A DNA stretch of 64,000 bases. Origin: Aeromicrobium choanae (GTDB lineage Bacteria; Actinomycetota; Actinomycetes; Propionibacteriales; Nocardioidaceae). The position numbers and the translations under genes are program-made. The stretch spans positions 2,418,001 to 2,482,000 of the forward strand of contig NZ_LT796768.1 of NCBI RefSeq assembly GCF_900167475.1, in the 5' to 3' direction. Positions 7,931 through 14,640 of this stretch are shown piece after piece. The notes below the pieces were generated by a model. That model ran no database searches. It was not told the DNA's origin and saw only the letters and a program-made list of their open reading frames with translations. Within the stretch, counting starts at the first letter, position 1, and every line of letters begins with the position of its first letter.

Positions 7931-8689
7931 GTGACCACCACCTTGGCCCTCGCCAACCAGAAGGGCGGCGTCGCCAAGACCACGAGCGTCGCCTCCCTGG
8001 GCGCCGCGCTCCTCGAGGAACGCCAGCGGGTGCTGCTGGTCGACCTCGACCCGCAGGGCAGCCTGACGTTCTCCCTGGGCATCGACCCGGAGGAGCTCGA
8101 CGTCACGGTCGCCGAGGTCCTGCTCGGCAAGGTCCCGGCCCGCGACGCGCTCGTCACCACCGAGGAGGGCCTCGACCTGCTGCCGGCCAACGTCGCGCTC
8201 GCCGAGGCCGAGGAGAACCTCATCACGCGCACCGGCCGTGAACAGCGGCTGAGGGTGGCGCTGGCGAAGGTCGCCGACGACTACGACTGGATCATCCTCG
8301 ACTGCCCGCCCGCCCTGGGTGTGCTGACGATCGGCGCGCTGTCGGCCGCCGACCAGGTGCTGATCCCGCTGCAGGCCGAGACGCTGTCGCACCGCGGCGT
8401 CGGCCAGCTGCTCGACACCATCCACGACGTCCGCCAGTTCATCAATCCCGACCTCGTCATCCGCGGCGTGCTCGCGACGATGTACGACGGCCGCACCGCG
8501 CACGCGCGCAACGTGCTGGCCGCCATCACCGAGACGTACGACCTCGAGGTGCTCGAGCCGCCGATCCCCAAGACCATCCGCTTCGCCGAGGCGCCCGCGA
8601 TCGGGCGCTCGATCCTCAGCACCGCACGGACCCACAAGGGTGCCGAGGCCTACCGGGCCGTGGCGCGCCTGCTGGCCGAGGGTCGATGA
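7931..8689 (+). CDS. ParA-family ATPase
   Basis: A 252-residue deviant-Walker ATPase of the ParA/Soj/MinD group. Its P-loop QKGGVAKTTS (residues 9-18) has the signature Lys, the Mg-binding Asp is in LLVDLDPQGS and the Walker B region is WIILDCPPALG. No ParB follows, so it is probably not the chromosomal segregation ParA. In other actinobacteria a soj-like gene occupies the same place beside the DEAD helicase (Rv3213c in M. tuberculosis, from memory). Such orphan ParAs can position other cargo. The GTG start is preceded by CACAAT 6 nt upstream, a plausible leaderless promoter. Confidence 0.88.
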   Translation: MTTTLALANQKGGVAKTTSVASLGAALLEERQRVLLVDLDPQGSLTFSLGIDPEELDVTVAEVLLGKVPARDALVTTEEGLDLLPANVALAEAEENLITRTGREQRLRVALAKVADDYDWIILDCPPALGVLTIGALSAADQVLIPLQAETLSHRGVGQLLDTIHDVRQFINPDLVIRGVLATMYDGRTAHARNVLAAITETYDLEVLEPPIPKTIRFAEAPAIGRSILSTARTHKGAEAYRAVARLLAEGR

Positions 8690-8765
8690 GCCCAGCGACG
8701 CCCGGTGAGGGTGGTTCCGCCACGCGCACCCCACGCGAAGTCGGCCATCGGCGCAAGGTGGCGCC

Positions 8766-8771
8766 TACCGT
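8766..8771 (+). promoter_or_regulatory. -10 element (TACCGT) for the L,D-transpeptidase gene
   Basis: TACCGT is followed by 7 nt and then ATG 8779. This favours 8779 over the longer ATG at 8686, which overlaps the parA stop. Confidence 0.45.
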
Positions 8772-8778
8772 GGAGGAC

Positions 8779-9510
8779 ATGGCTTCCCCGCCCCGTGTCC
8801 ACCTCGGTCGCATCGCGATGCTCGTCGGCGCCGTCGCGCTGACGGCCACGGTCTCGGCCGTTTCCCTCGTCCAGGCCGATCCAGCGGCGTCCGCAGGCTC
8901 GTCGCGCACCGGCGCCGCCGTCGTCGAGACCGTGTCGCCCGCCGTGACGGCCGCCACCGCGCGCGTCGAGGCAGCCGCCACGAAGCAGGCCACCGCGAAG
9001 CAGGCCGCGCCTCGGGCGACGGCTGCCGCGAAGAGCAAGCCCGCTGCGAAGAGCCAGCCGGCTCCGAAGGACCAGCCCGCCGCGAAGAAGCCGGCCGCAG
9101 GGCCACCGCCCCCGCAGGGCTCCGGAGAGGGCCGGCGCATCGTCTTCGACCAGTCCGACCAGCGCGTGTGGCTCATCGAGGCCGACGAGACGGTCGACCG
9201 TACCTACCTGGTCTCGGGCAGCCGGTTCGACAACCTCCAGCCCGGCTCGTACTCCGTGACGTCGCGGCAGCGCCACGCCACGAGCTTCGACTACACGGGC
9301 TCGATGGAGTACTTCGTGCGCTTCGCCACGGGCTGGAGCGCGCCGATCGGCTTCCACTCCATCCCGGTCTACAACAACGGCAAGCCCGAGCAGACCGAGG
9401 AGCAGCTCGGTGAGCCGCTGTCCGCCGGCTGCGTGCGCCAGAAGAAGTCCGACGCCAAGTACCTCTGGGACTGGGCCCCCGACGGCACCCCCGTCATCGT
9501 CACGGCCTGA
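8779..9510 (+). CDS. L,D-transpeptidase (YkuD family), membrane-anchored
   Basis: A 243-residue exported enzyme. Residues about 10-33 form a signal anchor (IAMLVGAVALTATVSAVSLV). A long Ala/Lys/Pro-rich linker of about 70 residues (repeated AKSKPAAKSQPAPKDQPAA-like units) would span the cell wall, and the C-terminal ~125 residues are the YkuD catalytic domain. The active site shows His in IGFHSIPVYN and the Cys in LSAGCVRQ; the usual SHGC is SAGC here, so one conserved His is replaced by Ala. It probably makes 3-3 cross-links in peptidoglycan or attaches proteins to it. An upstream ATG at 8686 would add 31 residues with no clear signal function. Confidence 0.82.
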   Translation: MASPPRVHLGRIAMLVGAVALTATVSAVSLVQADPAASAGSSRTGAAVVETVSPAVTAATARVEAAATKQATAKQAAPRATAAAKSKPAAKSQPAPKDQPAAKKPAAGPPPPQGSGEGRRIVFDQSDQRVWLIEADETVDRTYLVSGSRFDNLQPGSYSVTSRQRHATSFDYTGSMEYFVRFATGWSAPIGFHSIPVYNNGKPEQTEEQLGEPLSAGCVRQKKSDAKYLWDWAPDGTPVIVTA

Positions 9511-9513
9511 GAC

Positions 9514-9560
9514 GACGAAACCCCCACCGACCGGCGAGCCGGTCGACGGGGGAGTTCGTC
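9514..9560. terminator. bidirectional hairpin terminator
   Basis: A long stem lies between the convergent transpeptidase and helicase genes: outer arms GACGAA/TTCGTC, then CCCCC/GGGGG, and a perfect inner stem CGACCGGC (9528-9535)/GCCGGTCG (9538-9545) with a GA loop. It has A-rich and T-containing flanks on both sides and can serve both transcripts. Confidence 0.65.
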
Positions 9561-9573
9561 AGGACGTGGTGCG

Positions 9574-11088
9574 TCAGGAGGCGGAGGCGGGCGCCGAGCC
9601 CGACGCCTGACCGCCCGAGGGGCGACGACGGCGACGGCGACGGCGCGCCTGGCCCTCGCCGGCGGGCTGGTCCTCGCCCGAGGCCGCCGGAGCGGTCTCG
9701 GCAGGACGGGCCTCGCCCTCGACGGGCTTGCCGCCGCGGGTGCGCTGACGGCTGCGGTCGCCGCCGTCACGCGACTGGCCGTCACGCGACTGGCCGTCAC
9801 GGCGCTGGCCATCGCGACGCTGACCGTCACGGCGGCCGTCGCGACCACCCTCGGAGCGGGGCTCCTTGGGCGCCGGGGGCTTCAGCCGGCCCTTGACGTT
9901 GCGATCGATGCCGAGGTCCTGGAACAGGTGATCCGACGTGGAGTACGTCTCCAGCGGCTCGTCGTAGGGCAGGTCGAGCGCCTTGTTGATCAGCTTCCAG
10001 CGCTGCAGGTCGGCCCAGTCCACGAACGTAACCGCGATGCCCGACGCGCCGGCGCGACCGGTGCGGCCGATGCGGTGCACGTAGGTCTTGTCGTCCTCGG
10101 GGCACGTGTAGTTGATGACGTGGCTGATGTTGGCGACGTCGATGCCACGGGCGGCGACGTCGGTGGCCACCAGGATGCTGACCTTGCCCTCGCGGAAGCC
10201 GTCGAGCGCCTTCTCACGCGCCTTCTGGGCCATGTCGCCGTGCAGCGGCGAGGCCGGGAAGCCGCGGTCGGCCAGGTCGTCGGCCACGCGCTGGGCCTGC
10301 CGCTTCGTGCGCGTGAACACCACGACGCGCTCGACGTCGTCGGCCTGCAGGATGCGGGCGACCACCTCGGGCTTGTCCATGTCGTGCGCCTGCCAGACGA
10401 ACTGGCTCGTGGCGGGCACCATCTGGCCGGACTCGGCCGACTCGGCGCGGATGTTCATCGGGTGGTGCATGTGCTTGCGCGCAAGCGTGACGATCGACGA
10501 CGGCATCGTCGCGCTGAACAGCATCGTCTGACGCGTCTCGGGCGTGCGGGCCAGGATCGACTCGACGTCGGGCAGGAAGCCCAGGTCGAGCATCTCGTCG
10601 GCCTCGTCCAGGACGAGCGACTTCACGTGGCTGATGTCCAGGGCCCGGCGGTTCACCAGGTCCAGGATGCGGCCGGGGGTGCCCACGACGATGTCGACGC
10701 CCGTCTCGAGGGCTTCGAGCTGCGGCTCGTACGGCACGCCGCCGTAGATCGTCAGCATGCGGGTGCCGCGGTTCTTCGACGCCGTCTTCACGTCGTTCGC
10801 GACCTGGATCGCCAGCTCACGCGTGGGGGCGACGATGAGCGCCTGCGGCTTGCCCGGCGCGACCAGCTGGTCGTAGTCGGCGTCGTGCGGGGCCACGGTG
10901 CGCTGGATGACGGGGATGGCGAACGCCAGCGTCTTGCCGGTGCCCGTGCGGGCCTGGCCGATGAGGTCGGTTCCCATGAGGGCGACCGAGAGGGTCATCT
11001 CCTGGATGGGGAAGGCCTCGATGATGCCCTTGTCGGCGAGGGCGTCGGCGATCTCGGGCATGACGCCCAGTTCGGTGAAGGTAGTCAG
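9574..11088 (-). CDS. DEAD-box RNA helicase (RhlE/DeaD-like)
   Basis: An ATP-dependent RNA helicase for RNA remodelling. Motifs are complete: Q motif FPIQEMTL, motif I ARTGTGKT, PTRELA, motif II DEAD, motif III SAT, motif V DVAARGID and motif VI HRIGRTGRAG. The C-terminal tail is disordered and basic, with RDGQ-type tandem repeats and a run of Arg ending the RNA-binding extension. The first ATG is at 11061 (495 residues), but the frame continues upstream with LTTFTELGV, which supplies the conserved Phe before the Q motif. A CTG at 11088 is therefore taken as the probable start (504 residues). No canonical start exists between it and the stop at 11116-11118. Confidence 0.85.
   Translation of the reverse strand: MTTFTELGVMPEIADALADKGIIEAFPIQEMTLSVALMGTDLIGQARTGTGKTLAFAIPVIQRTVAPHDADYDQLVAPGKPQALIVAPTRELAIQVANDVKTASKNRGTRMLTIYGGVPYEPQLEALETGVDIVVGTPGRILDLVNRRALDISHVKSLVLDEADEMLDLGFLPDVESILARTPETRQTMLFSATMPSSIVTLARKHMHHPMNIRAESAESGQMVPATSQFVWQAHDMDKPEVVARILQADDVERVVVFTRTKRQAQRVADDLADRGFPASPLHGDMAQKAREKALDGFREGKVSILVATDVAARGIDVANISHVINYTCPEDDKTYVHRIGRTGRAGASGIAVTFVDWADLQRWKLINKALDLPYDEPLETYSTSDHLFQDLGIDRNVKGRLKPPAPKEPRSEGGRDGRRDGQRRDGQRRDGQSRDGQSRDGGDRSRQRTRGGKPVEGEARPAETAPAASGEDQPAGEGQARRRRRRRRPSGGQASGSAPASAS
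9766..9840 (-). repeat. 15-bp tandem repeat encoding RDGQ(R/S) units
   Basis: Five tandem 15-bp units, two of them identical (9766-9780 and 9781-9795) and the rest diverged, encode about five RDGQ(R/S) repeats in the helicase tail. The length is a multiple of three, so unit gain or loss would keep the frame. Confidence 0.7.
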
Positions 11089-11219
11089 GGGTCTGCTCTG
11101 ATTTCTGTGTGCGATCTACTGTCAGCGGATCTCGGAATGGCTTGGATCCTGATGGGACAGGATCGGCGAATACCCGTTCAGTCTAACGTTCCGAGCCGCG
11201 ATGCGGGCGGGCGCCGCGC

Positions 11220-11225
11220 TACAGT
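11220..11225 (+). promoter_or_regulatory. -10 element (TACAGT) for the MiaE-like gene
   Basis: TACAGT is followed by 7 nt and ATG 11233, with no Shine-Dalgarno, consistent with a leaderless transcript. Confidence 0.5.
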
Positions 11226-11232
11226 CCCGATC

Positions 11233-11931
11233 ATGACCTCCGATCAGGCGCCCGGCGGGCCCTTCGACGATCCCGACTACCGGGCCGGCGTGGTCGAGCT
11301 GCTGGCGTTGCTCAGCTACGGCGAGCTCAGCGCGGTGGAGCAGCTGAACCAGGACTCCCAGGACGCGCCCGACCTGCGCACGAAGGTCGCGATCCAGACG
11401 ATGGCCGCCTCGGAGTGGAGCCACTTCGTGCAGCTGCGCGACCGGCTCGTCGAGCTCGGCGAGGACCCGTACGAGGCGATGGAGTCGTTCCGCACGACGT
11501 TCAGCCGCTTTCACGGCAAGACCGAGCCGTCCGACTGGCTCGAGGGGCTGCTGAAGGCCTTCGTCGGCGACGGGCTGGCGGCCGACTTCTACCGCGAGAT
11601 CGCGGCGTTCCTCGACGCCGACACGCGTCAGCTGGTGCTGGAGACGATGAGCCAGACGGGCAACAGCGAGTTCGTCGTCGACCAGGTGCGCGAGGCGATC
11701 GCCGCCGACCCGCGGGTGGCCGGCCGGCTCGCCCTGTGGGGTCGTCGCCTGATGGGCGAGGCGCTGAGCCAGGCCCAGATGGTGGTGGCCGAGCGCGACG
11801 TGCTGACCGCGGTGGTGGTCGGCGCCGCCGACCGGCCCGGCGGCTTCGACCTGGCCTCGATCGGCCGCATGTTCACCCGCATCACCGAGGCCCACGCGCA
11901 GCGGATGGCGCGCCTCGGCCTCGACGCCTGA
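11233..11931 (+). CDS. ferritin-like fold protein (MiaE-like)
   Basis: A 232-residue helical protein of the actinobacterial ferritin-like family related to the tRNA 2-methylthio-N6-isopentenyladenosine hydroxylase MiaE (PF13794 type). Candidate di-iron ligands sit in helix-spaced positions: SYGELSAVEQL, MAASEWSHFVQLRD, FYREIAAF and a C-terminal ITEAHAQRM. Known orthologues lie beside the DEAD helicase across actinobacteria, as here (divergent). The hydroxylase activity has not been shown for this branch as far as I know, so the role in tRNA modification is an inference. A large palindromic terminator follows. Confidence 0.82.
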   Translation: MTSDQAPGGPFDDPDYRAGVVELLALLSYGELSAVEQLNQDSQDAPDLRTKVAIQTMAASEWSHFVQLRDRLVELGEDPYEAMESFRTTFSRFHGKTEPSDWLEGLLKAFVGDGLAADFYREIAAFLDADTRQLVLETMSQTGNSEFVVDQVREAIAADPRVAGRLALWGRRLMGEALSQAQMVVAERDVLTAVVVGAADRPGGFDLASIGRMFTRITEAHAQRMARLGLDA

Positions 11932-11932
11932 A

Positions 11933-11997
11933 ACGAGATCTGCTCCCGACTCCTCCTCTCAGCCGGGCTGAGAGGAGGAAGAGGGAGCAGATCTCGT
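11933..11997. terminator. 65-bp palindromic bidirectional terminator
   Basis: Outer arms of 15 nt (11933-11947 and 11983-11997) pair perfectly, a 3-nt internal loop follows, then inner arms of 14 nt (11951-11964 and 11966-11979) pair perfectly round a single central base. Both outer arms contain AGATCT. It lies between the convergent MiaE-like and DUF3107 genes, 1 nt after the first stop. Confidence 0.8.
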
Positions 11998-12011
11998 GAC
12001 GAGCGGGTGCC

Positions 12012-12248
12012 TCAGGAGCTGGTGAGGCCGAAGCCCACCTTGCGTCCGGTGTCGGCGTTGAAGTACAGGTAGGCGACCTTGTCGGCGGGGACGGCCACGG
12101 TGTGGCCCTTGCTGTCGGTGAGCGTGAACAGCGAGTCGTCCTTGAGCGCCTCGTTCAGCGTGGCCAGCACGGTGTCGGGCTCGACGTCGGTGTCGACGGA
12201 CAGTTCACGGGCGGCGTTCTGCACGCCGATCTTGACCTCCACGGTCAC
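12012..12248 (-). CDS. DUF3107 family protein
   Basis: A 78-residue cytosolic protein of the actinobacteria-specific DUF3107 family (TB9.4/Rv3208A-like). It has a small beta-rich sequence (VEVKIGVQNAARELSVDT, VAYLYFNADTGRKVGFG). No catalytic motif is visible and the biochemical role is unknown. Its start overlaps the stop of the upstream TetR gene by 4 nt (ATGA), so the two are translationally coupled, as in mycobacteria. Confidence 0.9.
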   Translation of the reverse strand: MTVEVKIGVQNAARELSVDTDVEPDTVLATLNEALKDDSLFTLTDSKGHTVAVPADKVAYLYFNADTGRKVGFGLTSS

Positions 12249-12880
12249 TCATCTCCTTGGGTGGTGGGCTTGGGGAACCCGCCGATCCCGCGCCAGGCGA
12301 GAGTCGAGGCGAGCGTGACGGCGTCGTCGCGCGAGAGGCCCGACGCGCCGGAGAGCCAGGCGCGAGCGCCGACGTGACCCATGCCGACGAGGCCGGCGGC
12401 GAGCAGCTCGGCGGCTCCGCGCGACAGGCCGGTGTCCTCGACGATCACCTCGGCGATCGCGGCGGCGGACTCGGAGGTGACCCGGTCGACCAGCTCGCGC
12501 ACCTCGGGGTCGCTGGTCAGGTCGGACTCGAAGACGAGGCGGAAGGCCTTCTCGCGGTCGGCGACGCTGTCGTACCACAGCTGCATGCTGGCCTGGACGC
12601 GCTCGCGGTTGTCGTGCGTGGACGCCAGCGACTCGCGCACGCCCTCGATCACGGTGTCGACCGCCGTGGAGACCAGGGCGGTGTAGAGATCGAGCTTGCC
12701 GGGGAAGTGCTGGTAGAGCACCGGCTTGGAGACACCCGCGCGCTCGGCGATCTCGTCCATCGAGGCCGAGTGGTAGCCCTGCTCCACGAAGACGTCGAGG
12801 GCGACGTCCAGCAACTGGGCACGCCGTGCGGTGCGGGGCAGCCGCCCTGCGCGGGGGCGAGCCTCTGGGGTCTGGGTCAC
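12245..12880 (-). CDS. TetR-family transcriptional regulator
   Basis: A 211-residue TetR repressor. The N-terminal HTH covers about residues 16-62 (RRAQLLDVALDVFVEQG, then the recognition helix SKPVLYQHFPGKLDLYTALV). A helical ligand-binding domain follows. It heads a coupled pair with DUF3107 and is divergent from moeZ; the orthologue Rv3208 has the same arrangement. The ligand and regulon are not evident. An operator within the 150-nt intergenic region is expected, but I found no convincing palindrome. Confidence 0.9.
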   Translation of the reverse strand: MTQTPEARPRAGRLPRTARRAQLLDVALDVFVEQGYHSASMDEIAERAGVSKPVLYQHFPGKLDLYTALVSTAVDTVIEGVRESLASTHDNRERVQASMQLWYDSVADREKAFRLVFESDLTSDPEVRELVDRVTSESAAAIAEVIVEDTGLSRGAAELLAAGLVGMGHVGARAWLSGASGLSRDDAVTLASTLAWRGIGGFPKPTTQGDE

Positions 12881-13030
12881 GTCCCCAACCCTAGCGGTCT
12901 GTTACCCACCGGTTGCCTCCGACGCGGTGTCCACGGACCGGACTGCACGCCACATGCTGGGACGGGCGAGGAACAATGGACGCTGGCGCCGGGTTGAGCC
13001 CGGTGAGCCCAGCAACCGAAGGAGAAGCCC

Positions 13031-14203
13031 GTGGTCGCGCCCCTGGTCGAACCCGCCGACGAACTGACCATCGACGAAGTGCGTCGGTACAGCCGCCACC
13101 TGATCATCCCCGATGTGGGAATGACGGGACAGAAGCGGCTGAAGAACGCCAAGGTGCTGGTCATCGGCGCCGGCGGACTCGGCAGCCCCGCCCTGCTCTA
13201 CCTCGCAGCGGCCGGCGTCGGCACGCTCGGCATCATCGACGACGACGTCGTCGACGAGTCCAACCTGCAGCGCCAGGTGATCCACGGCCAGTCCGACATC
13301 GACAAGCCCAAGGTGCAGAGCGCCGCGGAGTCGGTGGCCGAGACGAACCCCTACGTCAACGTCATCACGCACAACGTGCGCCTGGACAACGACAACGTGC
13401 TGGACATCTTCAGCCAGTACGACCTCATCCTCGACGGCACCGACAACTTCGCCACGCGCTACCTGGTGAACGACGCGGCCGTCATCCTCAACAAGCCGTA
13501 CGTGTGGGGCTCGATCTACCGCTTCGAGGGCCAGGTCTCGGTCTTCTGGGCGCAGGAGGGTCCGCAGTACCGCGACCTCTACCCCGAGCCGCCGCCGCCG
13601 GGCATGGTCCCCTCGTGCGCCGAGGGCGGCGTGCTGGGCGTCCTGTGCGCGTCGATCGGCTCGATCATGGTCACCGAGGCGATCAAGCTGCTCACCGGCA
13701 TCGGTGACCCGCTCATCGGCCGCCTCATGGTCTACGACGCGCTCGAGATGCGGTACACGACGCTGAAGGTCCGTCGCGACCCCAACGGCGTGCTGCCCAC
13801 CGAGCTCATGGGCGACTACGAGGCGTTCTGCGGCGCGATCAGCGACGAGGCCGCCGACGCCGCCGCCGACTCCACGATCTCGGTCGCCACGCTCGAGGGC
13901 TGGCTCAAGGAGCGAGGCGACGGTGGCCGCGACTTCGTCCTGGTCGACGTCCGCGAGCCGAACGAGTACGAGATCAACCAGATCCCCGGCTCGGTCCTCA
14001 TTCCCAAGGGCGAGATCCTCGCAGGCAAGGCGTTCGACCGCCTGCCGCAGGACAAGCAGGTCGTCCTGCACTGCAAGTCGGGCGTCCGCTCGGCCGAGGC
14101 GCTAGCGGTGCTCAAGGGCGCCGGCTACTCCGATGCCGTGCACGTCGGCGGCGGCGTGGTGGCGTGGGTCAACCAGATCGACCCGAGCCAGCCCAACTAC
14201 TGA
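13031..14203 (+). CDS. moeZ: adenylyltransferase/sulfurtransferase MoeZ
   Basis: A 390-residue fusion of an E1-like adenylating domain and a rhodanese domain. The N-terminal MoeB/ThiF part has the nucleotide loop VIGAGGLGSPALLYLAAAG and the conserved RQ and Cys196 (PSCAEGG). The C-terminal rhodanese has active-site Cys348 in HCKSGVRS. MoeZ activates the C-terminal glycine of ubiquitin-like sulfur carriers (MoaD, CysO, ThiS types) and loads sulfur for molybdopterin, cysteine or thioamide synthesis. As in mycobacterial MoeZ no CxxC zinc pair is evident. AAGGAGA lies 6 nt before the GTG start. It sits in the same conserved neighbourhood as Rv3206c. Confidence 0.92.
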   Translation: MVAPLVEPADELTIDEVRRYSRHLIIPDVGMTGQKRLKNAKVLVIGAGGLGSPALLYLAAAGVGTLGIIDDDVVDESNLQRQVIHGQSDIDKPKVQSAAESVAETNPYVNVITHNVRLDNDNVLDIFSQYDLILDGTDNFATRYLVNDAAVILNKPYVWGSIYRFEGQVSVFWAQEGPQYRDLYPEPPPPGMVPSCAEGGVLGVLCASIGSIMVTEAIKLLTGIGDPLIGRLMVYDALEMRYTTLKVRRDPNGVLPTELMGDYEAFCGAISDEAADAAADSTISVATLEGWLKERGDGGRDFVLVDVREPNEYEINQIPGSVLIPKGEILAGKAFDRLPQDKQVVLHCKSGVRSAEALAVLKGAGYSDAVHVGGGVVAWVNQIDPSQPNY

Positions 14204-14242
14204 TGCTCGTCCGGCCCCGGTCCTGCTGACAGGATCGGGGCC

Positions 14243-14533
14243 ATGGACGAGGAGTTCACCGAGGCCGTGCTCGAGGTCGTCGAGCAGATCCCCGCAGGGT
14301 GCGTCGCGACGTACGGCCTGATCGCCGAGCGGCTCGGCCGCGGCGGCGCCCGCCAGGTCGGGCGCGTGATGTCGCTCGAGGGCCACGGCGTTCCGTGGTG
14401 GCGGGTCGTCCGCGCCGACGGCTCCCTGCCCGCGCACCTGGTCGTCGACGCCCAGCAGCACTGGCGCGACGAGGGCACGCCCGTCCGCAGCGGCCGCGTG
14501 ATCGTGAAGGAAGCCCTGGCGCCAGACTTCTGA
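14243..14533 (+). CDS. alkyltransferase-like protein (MGMT family, no active Cys)
   Basis: A 96-residue single-domain relative of O6-alkylguanine-DNA alkyltransferase. The DNA-binding helix is present (YGLIAERLGRGGARQVGRVM). In the active-site loop the usual PCHRV is PWWRVV, so the alkyl-accepting Cys is replaced by Trp. That is the hallmark of ATL proteins, which bind O6-alkylguanine lesions and pass them to nucleotide excision repair rather than repairing them. Its place just before the adnAB resection genes makes a DNA-repair role likely; Rv3204 occupies the same position in M. tuberculosis. Confidence 0.9.
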   Translation: MDEEFTEAVLEVVEQIPAGCVATYGLIAERLGRGGARQVGRVMSLEGHGVPWWRVVRADGSLPAHLVVDAQQHWRDEGTPVRSGRVIVKEALAPDF

Positions 14534-14542
14534 ACCGCTGGC

Positions 14543-14592
14543 AGTGACGTTCCGGGGGTCGACACGCCGTGGACCACCCCGCAGACGTCACT
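14543..14592. terminator. inverted repeat between the ATL gene and adnA
   Basis: Outer arms AGTGACGT (14543-14550) and ACGTCACT (14585-14592) enclose a second pair, GGGGGTC (14554-14560) and GACCaCCCC (14572-14580). It may end the ATL transcript or be a control site for adnA. There is no T-run, so the terminator call is tentative. Confidence 0.4.
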
Positions 14593-14640
14593 CCCAGCGC
14601 TTCCCGCGGATCTGTCGGGGCCGTCTGGTTGCATGGTCAT

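Noticed and set aside
8686-8778. Longer start for the L,D-transpeptidase overlapping parA (ATGA)
   Set aside because: The overlap is attractive, but the added 31 residues precede the signal anchor and the TACCGT box points to 8779. Kept as a less likely alternative.
9928-11931. Extension of the MiaE-like gene to 667 codons upstream through the helicase
   Set aside because: The upstream part is antisense to the helicase and has no family features; ATG 11233 with TACAGT fits.
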